Shown here piece by piece: positions 41,558-49,872 of a stretch of DNA of 64,000 nt. The stretch's first letter is position 1, and each line of letters begins with the position of its first letter. Under the pieces are notes generated by a model that was not told where the DNA came from, did no database searches, and was given only the letters and a program-made list of their open reading frames with translations. The stretch comes from Streptomyces shenzhenensis (GTDB lineage Bacteria > Actinomycetota > Actinomycetes > Streptomycetales > Streptomycetaceae), in contig NZ_PENI01000035.1 in NCBI RefSeq assembly GCF_003688995.1, positions 1 through 64,000 on the forward strand, read 5' to 3'. Made by a program: the position numbers and the translations under genes.

Positions 41558-42730
41558 ATGAGCGACAAGGCTGAGCGAGGCGAAGAGCCGTCGGAGCGGG
41601 AGCGGCTGCCGGAGCGGCGGGCGGCGGCGCACCGGGAGGCGCGGCACGTGCTGGCCCGCCCCGGCATGCGGGCCTCGATCCGCGAACGGCTGGAGCTGCT
41701 GCGGGAGGCCGGACCCCAGGTGTACGACCTGGACGAACCGGCGGACATGTACGGCGACCGGATCGTGGCGGCCCTGGAGGACCGGGTCGCCGCGCTGCTG
41801 GGCACGGAGGCCGCCGCGTTCTTCCCGACGGGCACGATGGCCCAGCAGGTGGCCCTGCGCTGCTGGGCGGCCCGCACCGGCAACCCGTCGGTCGCACTGC
41901 ATCCGCTGTCGCACCCCGAGGTGCACGAACGGCATGCGCTCAGCCAGGTCAGCGGCCTGCGCCCGGTCCATGTGACCACCGCGACCCGGCTCCCCACGGC
42001 CGAGGAGATACGCGCCCTGGCGGAGCCCTTCGGCACGCTGATGCTGGAACTGCCCCTGAGGGACGCCGGTTTCGTGCTGCCCGCCTGGGACGAGCTGACC
42101 GAGGTCGTGGCGGCCGCCCGGGAACGGGACGCCGTGGTGCACTTCGACGGGGCCAGGCTGTGGGAGTCGACCGTGCACTTCGACCGCTCCCTGGACGAGA
42201 TCGCCGGCCTGGCCGACAGCGTCTACGTGTCGTTCTACAAGTCCCTCGACGGCCTCAGCGGCGCCGCGCTCGCCGGCAGCACGACGCTGGTGGAGGACGC
42301 CAAGGTGTGGCGGCACCGGTACGGCGGCACGCTGTTCCAGCAGTTCCCGGCCGCGCTGTCGGCGCTCGTCGGACTGGAGCGCGAGCTGCCCCGGCTGCCG
42401 GAGTACGTGCGGCACGCGCGCGTGGTGGCCGGCGCGCTGCGCGAGGGGTTCGCCGCGAACGGGCTGCCGTGGGCGAGCGTGCACCCCGAGGAGCCGCACA
42501 CCCACCAGTTCCAGGTCTGGCTGCCGTACGAGCCGGACGTGGCCGCGGAGGCGGCGGTACGGCAGGCCGAGGAGACCTCCGTGGCCCTCTTCGCGGGCCG
42601 CTGGCAGTCCGGCGGCCCCGGGCTCGCCATGACGGAGGTCACCGTCGGGGCGGCCGGCCTGGAGTGGACCGCGCAGGACGTACGGGAGGCCGTCGCGGAG
42701 TTCACCGCCCGGCTCCCGGAGAAGTCCTAG
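41558..42730 (+). CDS. PLP-dependent threonine aldolase-family (beta-eliminating lyase-like) protein
   Basis: This 390-aa fold-type I PLP enzyme is related to low-specificity L-threonine aldolase. Key segments are MYGDRIVAALEDRVAALLG, VHFDGARLWES (PLP Asp) and YVSFYKSLDGLSGAALAG, whose Lys should bind PLP. Relatives cleave threonine or allo-threonine to glycine and acetaldehyde, but substrate is not provable here. A charged N-terminal extension of about 35 residues is unusual. ATG 41558 has CATGAT 7 bp upstream. Confidence 0.88.
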   Translation: MSDKAERGEEPSERERLPERRAAAHREARHVLARPGMRASIRERLELLREAGPQVYDLDEPADMYGDRIVAALEDRVAALLGTEAAAFFPTGTMAQQVALRCWAARTGNPSVALHPLSHPEVHERHALSQVSGLRPVHVTTATRLPTAEEIRALAEPFGTLMLELPLRDAGFVLPAWDELTEVVAAARERDAVVHFDGARLWESTVHFDRSLDEIAGLADSVYVSFYKSLDGLSGAALAGSTTLVEDAKVWRHRYGGTLFQQFPAALSALVGLERELPRLPEYVRHARVVAGALREGFAANGLPWASVHPEEPHTHQFQVWLPYEPDVAAEAAVRQAEETSVALFAGRWQSGGPGLAMTEVTVGAAGLEWTAQDVREAVAEFTARLPEKS

Positions 42731-42898
42731 CCGTCACCGGCCGCGCCCGCCGTCCCGGGTGGCCCGCGCCGACCGCGCGGAAGCGCCGCAGGTCGCGCAG
42801 CTCGCGTATGAGACGTACGTCACCCGTACCGGGCGCGGGCGGGCTCCGCGGCGGCCCCCGGCGGGGCCGGGTTGCGCCGATTGCGCCGGGACGTCCCG

Positions 42899-42923
42899 TC
42901 GTTTGACGGCCGCCGTCAAACGA
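42899..42923. promoter_or_regulatory. 25-bp palindromic operator upstream of the ArsR-type gene
   Basis: TCGTTTGACGGC (42899-42910) and its exact inverted copy (42912-42923) flank one C, 38 bp before the start codon of an ArsR-type regulator. It is the likely autoregulatory site. The TTGACG inside each arm could also serve as a -35. Confidence 0.68.
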
Positions 42924-42960
42924 GACGGCCGTTGTCGGTGGCGGCATGCACCATGGGGGC

Positions 42961-44058
42961 ATGAGTGTGCGCATCGACATCGCGGGGCTGCGGCCGGAGC
43001 GGGTCGTCGTCGTGCCCTCGCCCCTGGCCGAGCTGGGCATGGCGCTGCACGCGCTGTCGGAGCCGGGACACCATCCGGGCCTGCGCGGCTGGACGGCCGA
43101 TGTGACCGCCCGGCTTGACGCGCACCTCGCCGACCGGATGTGCGAGGCGGACTTCCTGTGGCGGACGACGTTCTCGGACCTGTTCATGCCGTTCGCGGGC
43201 CTCCCCGGCGCGGTACCGGGCGCCACCCTCGCCGCGGACCTGGACCTGCTGGACAAGCTGGCGGACGAGGACTTCGTGGACGCGGCCCTGGAGTTCACGT
43301 GCATGCTCACGTACGACACCCAGGCCCCGGACATCCTGTCGGACGACGTCGTGCGCCGCCGCGCGCTGGAGGCCGCCGCCTCGCGCGGACCGCGGCAGGT
43401 GCGGTTCACCCAGCGGCTGCTGGACGACCCGCCGAGCGTCCGGGCCTGGCTGCGGCGGTTCCTGGAGGACTGCGACGAGGCCTTCTTCGCCGAGACCTGG
43501 GACCGGATGCGCCACCAGCTGACGGCGGACGCCCGGCACAAGGGCGAACTGCTGCGGCACAAGGGGCTGGCCGAGGCGCTGGCCGCCGTCTCCCCGGCCG
43601 TCACGCTGGACGAGTCCGCCGCGCGGATCACCGTGGACAAGCTCACCGAGGGCCGCACGGTCACCGCGGGCGGCCTGCTCCTGATACCGACGAACCTGGG
43701 CCGGCCGCATCTGAGCGTGCTGCACCGCTACGGATGGCAGCCCGCGCTGCACTACCCGGTCGCCTCCCCCGAGCCGGCCTCGCCCCCGTCGGTGGAGCAG
43801 CTCACGCTGCGGATGACCGCGCTGTCCCACCCGGTCCGCATGCGGATCTGCCGCCATCTGGCGCGCAGCACGTACACCACGAGCGAGCTGGCCCAGGTGC
43901 ACGGCCTGACCGCGCCCGAGGTGTCCCGGCACCTCGGCGTGCTGAAGAAGGCGGGCCTGGTCACCACCCGCCGCCGTGGCCGCTATGTGCTGCACCAGCT
44001 GGACGTGGCGGTCGTCGCCCGGCTGGGCGGCGACCTCCTGGAGGGGCTGCTGCGCTAG
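42961..44058 (+). CDS. DUF5937/ArsR-family transcriptional regulator
   Basis: This 365-aa protein has a large N-terminal DUF5937-type domain (about 1-270). The C-terminal ArsR winged helix is at about 280-360 (LSHPVRMRICRHLARSTYTT, then TAPEVSRHLGVLKKAGLV). The ligand is unknown; no cysteine metal site as in classical ArsR is visible. It is preceded by a 25-bp palindrome, so autoregulation is likely. ATG 42961 matches the family start MSVRIDI. Confidence 0.88.
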   Translation: MSVRIDIAGLRPERVVVVPSPLAELGMALHALSEPGHHPGLRGWTADVTARLDAHLADRMCEADFLWRTTFSDLFMPFAGLPGAVPGATLAADLDLLDKLADEDFVDAALEFTCMLTYDTQAPDILSDDVVRRRALEAAASRGPRQVRFTQRLLDDPPSVRAWLRRFLEDCDEAFFAETWDRMRHQLTADARHKGELLRHKGLAEALAAVSPAVTLDESAARITVDKLTEGRTVTAGGLLLIPTNLGRPHLSVLHRYGWQPALHYPVASPEPASPPSVEQLTLRMTALSHPVRMRICRHLARSTYTTSELAQVHGLTAPEVSRHLGVLKKAGLVTTRRRGRYVLHQLDVAVVARLGGDLLEGLLR

Positions 44059-44079
44059 CCGGGGCGGGCGCGGGCGGGG

Positions 44080-44712
44080 TCAGTCGAAGCGGATGTGCCG
44101 CAGGCCGACGCCTGCCTGTCTGATCCGCGTGCGCAGCGCACCGTCGGTGTTGGGCTGCAGTGTCAGGCCGGCCAGCACCGCGATCCGGTCCGCCGTCTTG
44201 GGCACGGTGGAGTGGTCGGTCCACAGATGCTCGGCGAACTCCGGCTCGCGCAGCCGCTCCAGGCAGTGGTCGAGCTGCTCGACGGCCCAGTTCGCCCTGC
44301 GCGGAGCCGACTTCTTGCCGCCGGAGAGCCGCATCAGGTGCCCCGGGCTCCGCTCGCGCAGCCGTCTCAGCACCGTCTCGTGCTCGGCGAGCAGCGTGAA
44401 GTGCTGGACGTCATGGCCGAGTTCACGCAGCCGGCCGACGGTCTCGGCGAAGTGGCCGGTGTCGGTGACCGTCATGGGTGCGATCACCACACCGTCGTGC
44501 CGGGTCAGGGCGAGATCGAGCACCTCGACGACACCCTGCCGCCAGGAGGCCAAGTCCTGGAAATCACCGCGCAGTTCGGGCGGGAGCATGCGACGCAGCC
44601 CGAAGCCGGGGTGCTCGGGGTCGCAGATCACGCTGCCGGGCAGGCGGCGCTGGATCTCGTGCGCGGTCTGTGTCTTGCCGCCCCCGAAGGGGCCGTTGAT
44701 CCACAGGAGCAT
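44080..44712 (-). CDS. P-loop ATPase/kinase, TmrB-like
   Basis: This 210-aa nucleotide-binding protein has Walker A INGPFGGGKTQTA (residues 5-17). It resembles the tunicamycin-resistance ATP-binding protein TmrB and other small P-loop kinases; no substrate is evident. ATG 44712 has TAGGGT 6 bp upstream (44724-44719), consistent with a leaderless transcript. It is convergent with the ArsR-type gene and not obviously in an operon with the two-component genes to its right. Confidence 0.82.
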   Translation of the reverse strand: MLLWINGPFGGGKTQTAHEIQRRLPGSVICDPEHPGFGLRRMLPPELRGDFQDLASWRQGVVEVLDLALTRHDGVVIAPMTVTDTGHFAETVGRLRELGHDVQHFTLLAEHETVLRRLRERSPGHLMRLSGGKKSAPRRANWAVEQLDHCLERLREPEFAEHLWTDHSTVPKTADRIAVLAGLTLQPNTDGALRTRIRQAGVGLRHIRFD

Positions 44713-44743
44713 GCGCAGACCCTATCGATGCCCCGCGCGGGGG

Positions 44744-45415
44744 TCAGCCGTGTCCGCCGGCCCGCACCAGACCCGTCTCGTACGCGAGGACCACCACCTG
44801 CACCCGGTCGCGCAGCCCCAGCTTGGTCAGGATGCGGCCGACGTGGGTCTTCACCGTCGCCTCGGACAGCACCAGCCGGGCCGCGATCTCGCCGTTCGAC
44901 AGGCCCTGGGCGACCAGCACCATGACCTCGCGCTCGCGGTCCGTGAGCCGCTCCAGCTCCTTGTGCTGCGGTTCCCCGCCGGCGGGGGGCAGCATCGGCG
45001 CGAAGCGGTCGAGGAGGCGCCGGGTGGTGGAGGGGGCGACGACGGCGTCGCCGCTGTGCACGGAGCGGATGGCGGCCAGCAGTTCCGCGGGCGGCACGTC
45101 CTTCAGCATGAAGCCGGAGGCGCCCGCCTTCAGCCCGGAGAAGGCGTACTCGTCGAGGTCGAAGGTGGTCAGGATCAGCACCTTCGGCGGGTCGGGCTCG
45201 GCGCAGATGCGGCGGGTGGCCTCCACGCCGTCCAGCTTCGGCATACGGACGTCCATCAGGACGACGTCGACGGCGGTGGAGCGCACCGCCTGGAGGGCCT
45301 CGACGCCGTCACCCGCCTCCGCGACGACCTCCATGTCCGGCTGGGCGGCGAGCACCATCCGGAAGCCGGTGCGCAGCAGCACCTGGTCGTCGACGAGCAT
45401 CACGCGGATCGCCAT
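44744..45415 (-). CDS. NarL/LuxR-type response regulator
   Basis: This 223-aa protein has a receiver with Asp9, Asp10, phospho-acceptor Asp55 (VLMDVRMPK) and Lys105. The LuxR helix-turn-helix is at about 155-215 (LTDREREVMVLVAQGLSNGE, then LSEATVKTHVGRILTKLGL). It follows the histidine kinase at 45565 by 149 bp on the same strand and should be its partner. The target genes are unknown. Confidence 0.93.
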   Translation of the reverse strand: MAIRVMLVDDQVLLRTGFRMVLAAQPDMEVVAEAGDGVEALQAVRSTAVDVVLMDVRMPKLDGVEATRRICAEPDPPKVLILTTFDLDEYAFSGLKAGASGFMLKDVPPAELLAAIRSVHSGDAVVAPSTTRRLLDRFAPMLPPAGGEPQHKELERLTDREREVMVLVAQGLSNGEIAARLVLSEATVKTHVGRILTKLGLRDRVQVVVLAYETGLVRAGGHG

Positions 45416-45564
45416 CGGGTCCTCTTCTTCCGTTTCCGTCGCTTCGGTCCGTCTCTTCGGGCTTCGGCTCTTGGGTCTTCGGCTCTACGGTCTTCGACTT
45501 CTGGGTTCTTGGGTTCTTGGGTTCTGCGGGGCGTGACAGGTGTCAACGGGGGCGTGCGACGGCG
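45416..45564. repeat. Pyrimidine-rich spacer with short tandem repeats between kinase and regulator genes
   Basis: This 149-bp spacer is unusually T/C-rich on the plus strand and contains nearly three tandem copies of GGGTTCTT (45503-45525) and scattered CTTCGG/TCTTCGG motifs. It carries no gene and no clear terminator. It may space the two genes or affect mRNA stability. Confidence 0.5.
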
Positions 45565-46770
45565 TCAATGCGCCGGTTTGAGCGGGAGCAGGGCGCTGAT
45601 GCGGAATCCTCCGCCCGGGCGGGGCCCCGCGTCGAGGGTGCCGCCGACCATGCCGACCCGCTCGCGCATGCCGATCAGACCGTGGCCCCCGCCGTCGGCG
45701 CCGCCCTCCTCGTACAGCTCGTGCGGGGCGCCCATGCCGTCGTCCTCGACGAGCAGGCCGAGCCCGTCGTCGAAGTAGACCAGGCGCACACTGGCGCCCG
45801 CGTTCGGCCCGCCGTGCTTACGGGTGTTGGTCAGGGCCTCCTGCACGATGCGGTACGCGGTCAGCTCGACGCCGCTGGGCAGCGGGCGCGGGGTGCCCTC
45901 GACCTTGAAGTCGACCGGCAGCCCGGAGCTGCGGCACTGCTCGATCAGCTCGTCGATCTGCTCCACGTCGGGCTGCGGGACGTACTCGCCGACCTCCTTG
46001 TGCTCGCCGGTGCGCAGCACGCCGAGCAGGCGGCGCATCTCGGCGAGCGCCTGGCGGCCGGTGGAGGAGATCGTCTCCAGGGCCTTCTTCGCCTGGTCGG
46101 GCGCGGCGTCGAGAACATAGGCGGCGCCGTCGGCCTGCACCACCATCACCGACACGTTGTGCGCGACGACGTCGTGCAGTTCGCGCGCGATCCGGGCGCG
46201 CTCGGCGGCGACCGCGACCTTGGCCTGTGCCTCCCGCTCCCTCTCCAGGCGGGCGGCCCGCTCCTCCAGCTGGGCGAAGTAGGCGCGGCGCGTGCGCATG
46301 GAGTCGCCGAGCACCCAGGCGAGGGCGAACGGCACGGTCTGGAAGACGGCTATGGCGATCTGCCCCGCGAAACTCGTCTGCTCGACCGGCCAGCGGATCT
46401 GCGCCAGGGTCGCCGCGCACAGGCCGGTGGCCAGGGCGAACCAGGAGGCCCAGCGCGCACCGGTCGCGGCGACCGTGTAGATGATCACCAGCATGGCGAA
46501 GTCGGCGACGGTCGTCTCGACGTCCAGGACGAGCTGGGCCACTCCGGTCCCGGCGGCCAGCAGCAGCATCTGCTCCGGCAGCCGGCGGCGCAGCGCGATG
46601 ACGGCACACAGCACGGTGGACACGACCAGCCCCTCGGCGACCGATCCGTGGTGGCCCGACACCCCGTCGACGCTGGCGACGCCCACGCAGGAGAGCCCGA
46701 ACAGGACGACGGCCCAGAAGGTGTCGACCCACGTCGGGTGTCTGCGAAGGAAGTCGTAGAGGCGCTGCAC
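45565..46770 (-). CDS. Sensor histidine kinase (HisKA_3 type)
   Basis: This 401-aa kinase has about five hydrophobic helices in its first 155 residues, a short coiled coil, and an H-box ARELHDVVAHNVSVMVVQAD with His199. The C-terminal HATPase domain has YRIVQEALTNTRKHG, VEDDGMG and HGLIGMRERV. The little extracellular sequence suggests sensing in the membrane. GTG 46770 has TACTCT 7 bp upstream (46783-46778), implying a leaderless mRNA. It pairs with the response regulator at 44744. Confidence 0.93.
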   Translation of the reverse strand: MQRLYDFLRRHPTWVDTFWAVVLFGLSCVGVASVDGVSGHHGSVAEGLVVSTVLCAVIALRRRLPEQMLLLAAGTGVAQLVLDVETTVADFAMLVIIYTVAATGARWASWFALATGLCAATLAQIRWPVEQTSFAGQIAIAVFQTVPFALAWVLGDSMRTRRAYFAQLEERAARLEREREAQAKVAVAAERARIARELHDVVAHNVSVMVVQADGAAYVLDAAPDQAKKALETISSTGRQALAEMRRLLGVLRTGEHKEVGEYVPQPDVEQIDELIEQCRSSGLPVDFKVEGTPRPLPSGVELTAYRIVQEALTNTRKHGGPNAGASVRLVYFDDGLGLLVEDDGMGAPHELYEEGGADGGGHGLIGMRERVGMVGGTLDAGPRPGGGFRISALLPLKPAH

Positions 46771-46888
46771 GTAACCCAGAGTAGGGAAAGGTGATGTGTG
46801 CGGGGGTCAACCGGAGGGCCGATCCGTGCCTGACGCACATACTCCGCAAGGTGGAGACCGTGATCATCTACGCGCCTAGTCTGGTCCG

Positions 46889-48103
46889 ATGACGGACGGG
46901 ACGACACGCGGGACCACAAGCGGGTCCGCAGGCGGAACGGGCGGCGCGGAGCGGGATTCCGCGCCGGGCGGGTGGCGCGGCTGGCGTGCGGCCACCGAGG
47001 CGGCGCTCTACGGCCCCGGCGGCTTCTACCGCCGCCCCGAGGGACCCGCCGGGCACTTCCGTACGTCCGTGCACGCGTCGCCGCTGTTCGCCGCGGCCGT
47101 GGCGCGGCTGCTGTGCCGGGTCGACGAGGCGCTGGGGCGGCCCTCGGCGCTGGACTTCGTGGACATGGCGGCCGGACGGGGCGAACTGGTCACCGGCGTG
47201 CTCGCCGCGCTGCCCGACGAGGTGGCCGCACGCGCGCGTGGGTACGCCGTGGAGGTCGCCGACCGCCCCGCGGGGCTCGACGAGCGGATCACCTGGCTGA
47301 GCGCGCCCCCCGCCGGGATCACCGGGCTGCTGTTCGCCAACGAGTGGCTGGACGACGTGCCGCTGGAGGTCGCCGAGGTGGACCACGCGGGCGTGGCCCG
47401 GCTGGTGCTCGTACGGCAGGACGGCATCGAGCGGCTCGGGGAGCCCGTGGCGGGGGCGGAGGCGGCGTGGCTCGCGCGCTGGTGGCCGCTGCCGCCCGAG
47501 GAGGGGCTGCGCGCGGAGATCGGGCTGCCGAGGGACACCGCGTGGGCGTCCGCCGTCGGGTGCGTCGAGCGGGGGCTCGCGGTCGCCGTGGACTACGCCC
47601 ACACGGCGCGGGCGCGGCCCCCGTTCGGGACGCTCACCGGGTTCCGGGAGGGACGCGAGACGGCACCCGTGCCGGACGGGTCCTGCGACATCACGGCACA
47701 CGTCGCACTGGACGCGTGCGCGGCGCGGGGAGCGTGCACGGCGCGGGACACCGAGGAGGCGCGGGACCGCGGGGAGGCACGGGACACCGAGGAGGCGCCG
47801 GACGCCGGGGAGGCGCGGGACGCCGGGGAGGCGCGGGACGGCGATACGGCGCCGGGTGCCTGTGGGGCGCTCCCCGACGCGCTCCTGCTGTCACAACGCG
47901 ATGCGCTGCGCGCCCTGGGCCTCGCCGGCGCACGCCCCCCGCTCGCGCTCGCCGCCACGGACCCCCAGGCGTACCTCAGCGCCCTCGCGAGCGCGGGCGA
48001 GGCCGCGGAACTCACCGCGGTCGGCGGCCTCGGCGACTTCGGCTGGCTGCTCCAGCCGGTCGGCATCCCGCACCCGCTCGCCCCGGACTCCACCCGCGCG
48101 TGA
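46889..48103 (+). CDS. MidA/NDUFAF7-type SAM-dependent methyltransferase
   Basis: This 404-aa protein is of the DUF185/COG1565 family. Motifs are YGPGGFY (41-47), FRTSVHASPLFA (58-69), the SAM loop VDMAAGRGEL (91-100) and FANEWLDDVPLEV. The mitochondrial relative NDUFAF7 dimethylates an Arg of the complex I 49-kDa subunit, whose bacterial homologue is NuoD, and a nuoD gene is convergent here. Residues 285-320 are six hexapeptide repeats (ARDTEE, ARDRGE and similar), encoded by 18-bp tandem repeats that interrupt the fold. TAGTCT lies 6 bp before ATG 46889, so the mRNA may be leaderless. Confidence 0.85.
   Translation: MTDGTTRGTTSGSAGGTGGAERDSAPGGWRGWRAATEAALYGPGGFYRRPEGPAGHFRTSVHASPLFAAAVARLLCRVDEALGRPSALDFVDMAAGRGELVTGVLAALPDEVAARARGYAVEVADRPAGLDERITWLSAPPAGITGLLFANEWLDDVPLEVAEVDHAGVARLVLVRQDGIERLGEPVAGAEAAWLARWWPLPPEEGLRAEIGLPRDTAWASAVGCVERGLAVAVDYAHTARARPPFGTLTGFREGRETAPVPDGSCDITAHVALDACAARGACTARDTEEARDRGEARDTEEAPDAGEARDAGEARDGDTAPGACGALPDALLLSQRDALRALGLAGARPPLALAATDPQAYLSALASAGEAAELTAVGGLGDFGWLLQPVGIPHPLAPDSTRA
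47741..47848 (+). repeat. Six 18-bp tandem repeats inside the methyltransferase gene
   Basis: Units at 47741, 47759, 47777, 47795, 47813 and 47831 follow the pattern GCGCGGGACNCCGNGGAG. They keep the reading frame and encode Ala-Arg-Asp-x-x-Glu hexapeptides. The region is probably a variable-length loop. Confidence 0.8.
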
Positions 48104-48124
48104 GACACCCCGGGCCGGTCGCCG

Positions 48125-48164
48125 GTTACTTGCCGCTACTTATCACTACTTGTCGCTACTTATC
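48125..48164 (-). repeat. Four 10-bp tandem repeats at the nuoD stop codon
   Basis: On the minus strand the last Asp-Lys-stop of NuoD starts a run of four 10-bp units with consensus GAYAAGTAGY (48164-48125). This adds extra TAG, TGA and TAA triplets after the true stop in several frames. Confidence 0.75.
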
Positions 48165-49307
48165 AATGTCCCCGACCACGAAGAACATCGACCCCAGGAT
48201 CGCCACCATGTCCGCGACCAGCGTCCCCGGGAGCAGCTCGGTGAGCGCCTGGATGTTGTTGTACGAGGCCGAGCGCAGCTTGAGCCGGTACGGGGTCTTC
48301 TCCCCCTTGCTGACCAGGTAGTAGCCGTTGATGCCGAGCGGGTTCTCGGTCCACGCGTACGTGTGCCCCTCGGGCGCCTTCAGGACCTTCGGCAGCCGCT
48401 GGTTGATCGGGCCGGGCGGCAGCTCCGCCAGCCGGTCGAGACAGGCGTCGGCCAGCGCCAGGGCGTTGTGCGTCTGCTCCAGGAGGCACTCGAAGCGGGC
48501 GAGGCAGTCGCCCTCCTGCCGGGTCACCACCCGCAGGGTGTCCCGCAGCTCCCCGTACGCCAGGTACGGCTCGTCGCGCCGCAGATCGAAGTCCACGCCG
48601 GCCGCCCGTGCGACGGGCCCGCTCACGCCGTAGGCGTGCACGGTCTCCGGCGCGAGTACCCCCACGCCCCGGGTGCGCCCGCGGAAGATCTCGTTGCCGA
48701 GGACCAGGTCGTCGAAGACGTCCATGCGGGAACGCACCGCGGCGACGGCGGCACGCGCGCGTGCCGTCCAGCCGGCCGGCAGGTCCTCCTTGAGGCCGCC
48801 GACCCGGTTGAACATGTAGTGCATGCGCCCGCCGGAGACCTCCTCCATGACGTTCTGCAGCACCTCGCGCTCCCGGAACGCGTAGAAGACCGGGGTGATG
48901 CCGCCCAGCTCCAGCGGATAGGAGCCCAGGAACATCAGGTGGTTGAGCACCCGGTTCAGCTCGGCGAGCAGCGTGCGCGTCCACACCGCGCGCGTGGGGA
49001 CCTCCATGCCGAGCATCCGCTCCACGGCGAGCACCACACCCAGCTCGTTGGAGAACGCCGACAGCCAGTCGTGGCGGTTGGCGAGCATGACGATCTGGCG
49101 GTAGTCGCGCGCCTCGAAGAGCTTCTCCGCTCCCCGGTGCATGTAGCCGATCACGGGTTCCGCGTGCACGATGCGCTCGCCGTCCAGCACGAGCCGCAGC
49201 CGCAGCACGCCGTGCGTGGAAGGGTGCTGGGGACCGATGTTGAGCACCATGTCGGTGCTCTCCGCCGCACCGCCGATCCCGACCGTGGTCTCCGTCGTAG
49301 GAGTCAT
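48156..49307 (-). CDS. nuoD2: Stand-alone NADH dehydrogenase subunit D (49-kDa homologue)
   Basis: This 383-aa protein of the NuoD/HycE large-subunit family begins with LNIGPQHPSTHGVLRLRL, then GYMHRGAEKLFEARDYRQ, and ends with MVAILGSMFFVVGDIDK. It is a second nuoD-like gene, since the complete nuo operon of Streptomyces lies elsewhere and no nuo neighbours occur here. It may form an alternative or partial complex, or replace NuoD. ATG 49307 follows a GGAGAGA ribosome site. It is convergent with a MidA-type methyltransferase that may modify it. Confidence 0.92.
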   Translation of the reverse strand: MTPTTETTVGIGGAAESTDMVLNIGPQHPSTHGVLRLRLVLDGERIVHAEPVIGYMHRGAEKLFEARDYRQIVMLANRHDWLSAFSNELGVVLAVERMLGMEVPTRAVWTRTLLAELNRVLNHLMFLGSYPLELGGITPVFYAFREREVLQNVMEEVSGGRMHYMFNRVGGLKEDLPAGWTARARAAVAAVRSRMDVFDDLVLGNEIFRGRTRGVGVLAPETVHAYGVSGPVARAAGVDFDLRRDEPYLAYGELRDTLRVVTRQEGDCLARFECLLEQTHNALALADACLDRLAELPPGPINQRLPKVLKAPEGHTYAWTENPLGINGYYLVSKGEKTPYRLKLRSASYNNIQALTELLPGTLVADMVAILGSMFFVVGDIDK

Positions 49308-49338
49308 GCACCCAGTCTCTCCTACGTAGGCTGGCCGT

Positions 49339-49872
49339 ATGGAGACGGGGAGCCCGCGCGAGGCGGGAGCGGCGGGGACCGCTGAGGGGACCGAGGGGAC
49401 GGCGGGCGCCGGGCCGGTGTGGACCGGGCTGCCGCCGGGGCTGCTGCGGATGCGCCGCCTGCTGCTGTCGGTGTGGCTGGGACTGGTCGCCCTGGCCGCG
49501 GGTCTGCTGCCCGGCCTGCTCGCCGGGCCGCCCTGGGCCGCGTTCGCGCTGCTGCCGCTGGCCCTGTGGGCATGGGGCTGGGTGATGCTCGGCCGCAACT
49601 GGCGCTCCTGGCGGTACGCCGAGCGCGCCGACGACCTGCTGATCAGCCGCGGCGTCCTGTGGCGCGAGGAGACCGTCGTGCCCTACGGGCGCATGCAGCT
49701 CGTCGAGGTGACCTCCGGACCCGTGGAGCGGCACTTCGGGCTGGCCAGCGTCCAGCTGCACACCGCCGCCGCGGCCACCGACGCCACCATCCCGGGCCTC
49801 GACCCGGCCGAGGCGGAACGGCTGCGCGACCGGCTCACCGAGCTCGGCGAGGCCCGATCGGCCGGCCTGTGA
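49339..49872 (+). CDS. Bacterial PH-domain membrane protein (YdbS-like)
   Basis: This 177-aa protein has two hydrophobic helices (about 40-80) followed by a bacterial PH domain of the DUF304 group (LLISRGVLWREETVVPYGRM, then VERHFGLASVQLHT). It overlaps the next, longer PH gene by 4 bp (GTGA), the same pairing as B. subtilis ydbS-ydbT, which is linked to resistance to some bacteriocins. TAGGCT lies 6 bp before ATG 49339 (49327-49332), suggesting a leaderless mRNA. Confidence 0.86.
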   Translation: METGSPREAGAAGTAEGTEGTAGAGPVWTGLPPGLLRMRRLLLSVWLGLVALAAGLLPGLLAGPPWAAFALLPLALWAWGWVMLGRNWRSWRYAERADDLLISRGVLWREETVVPYGRMQLVEVTSGPVERHFGLASVQLHTAAAATDATIPGLDPAEAERLRDRLTELGEARSAGL

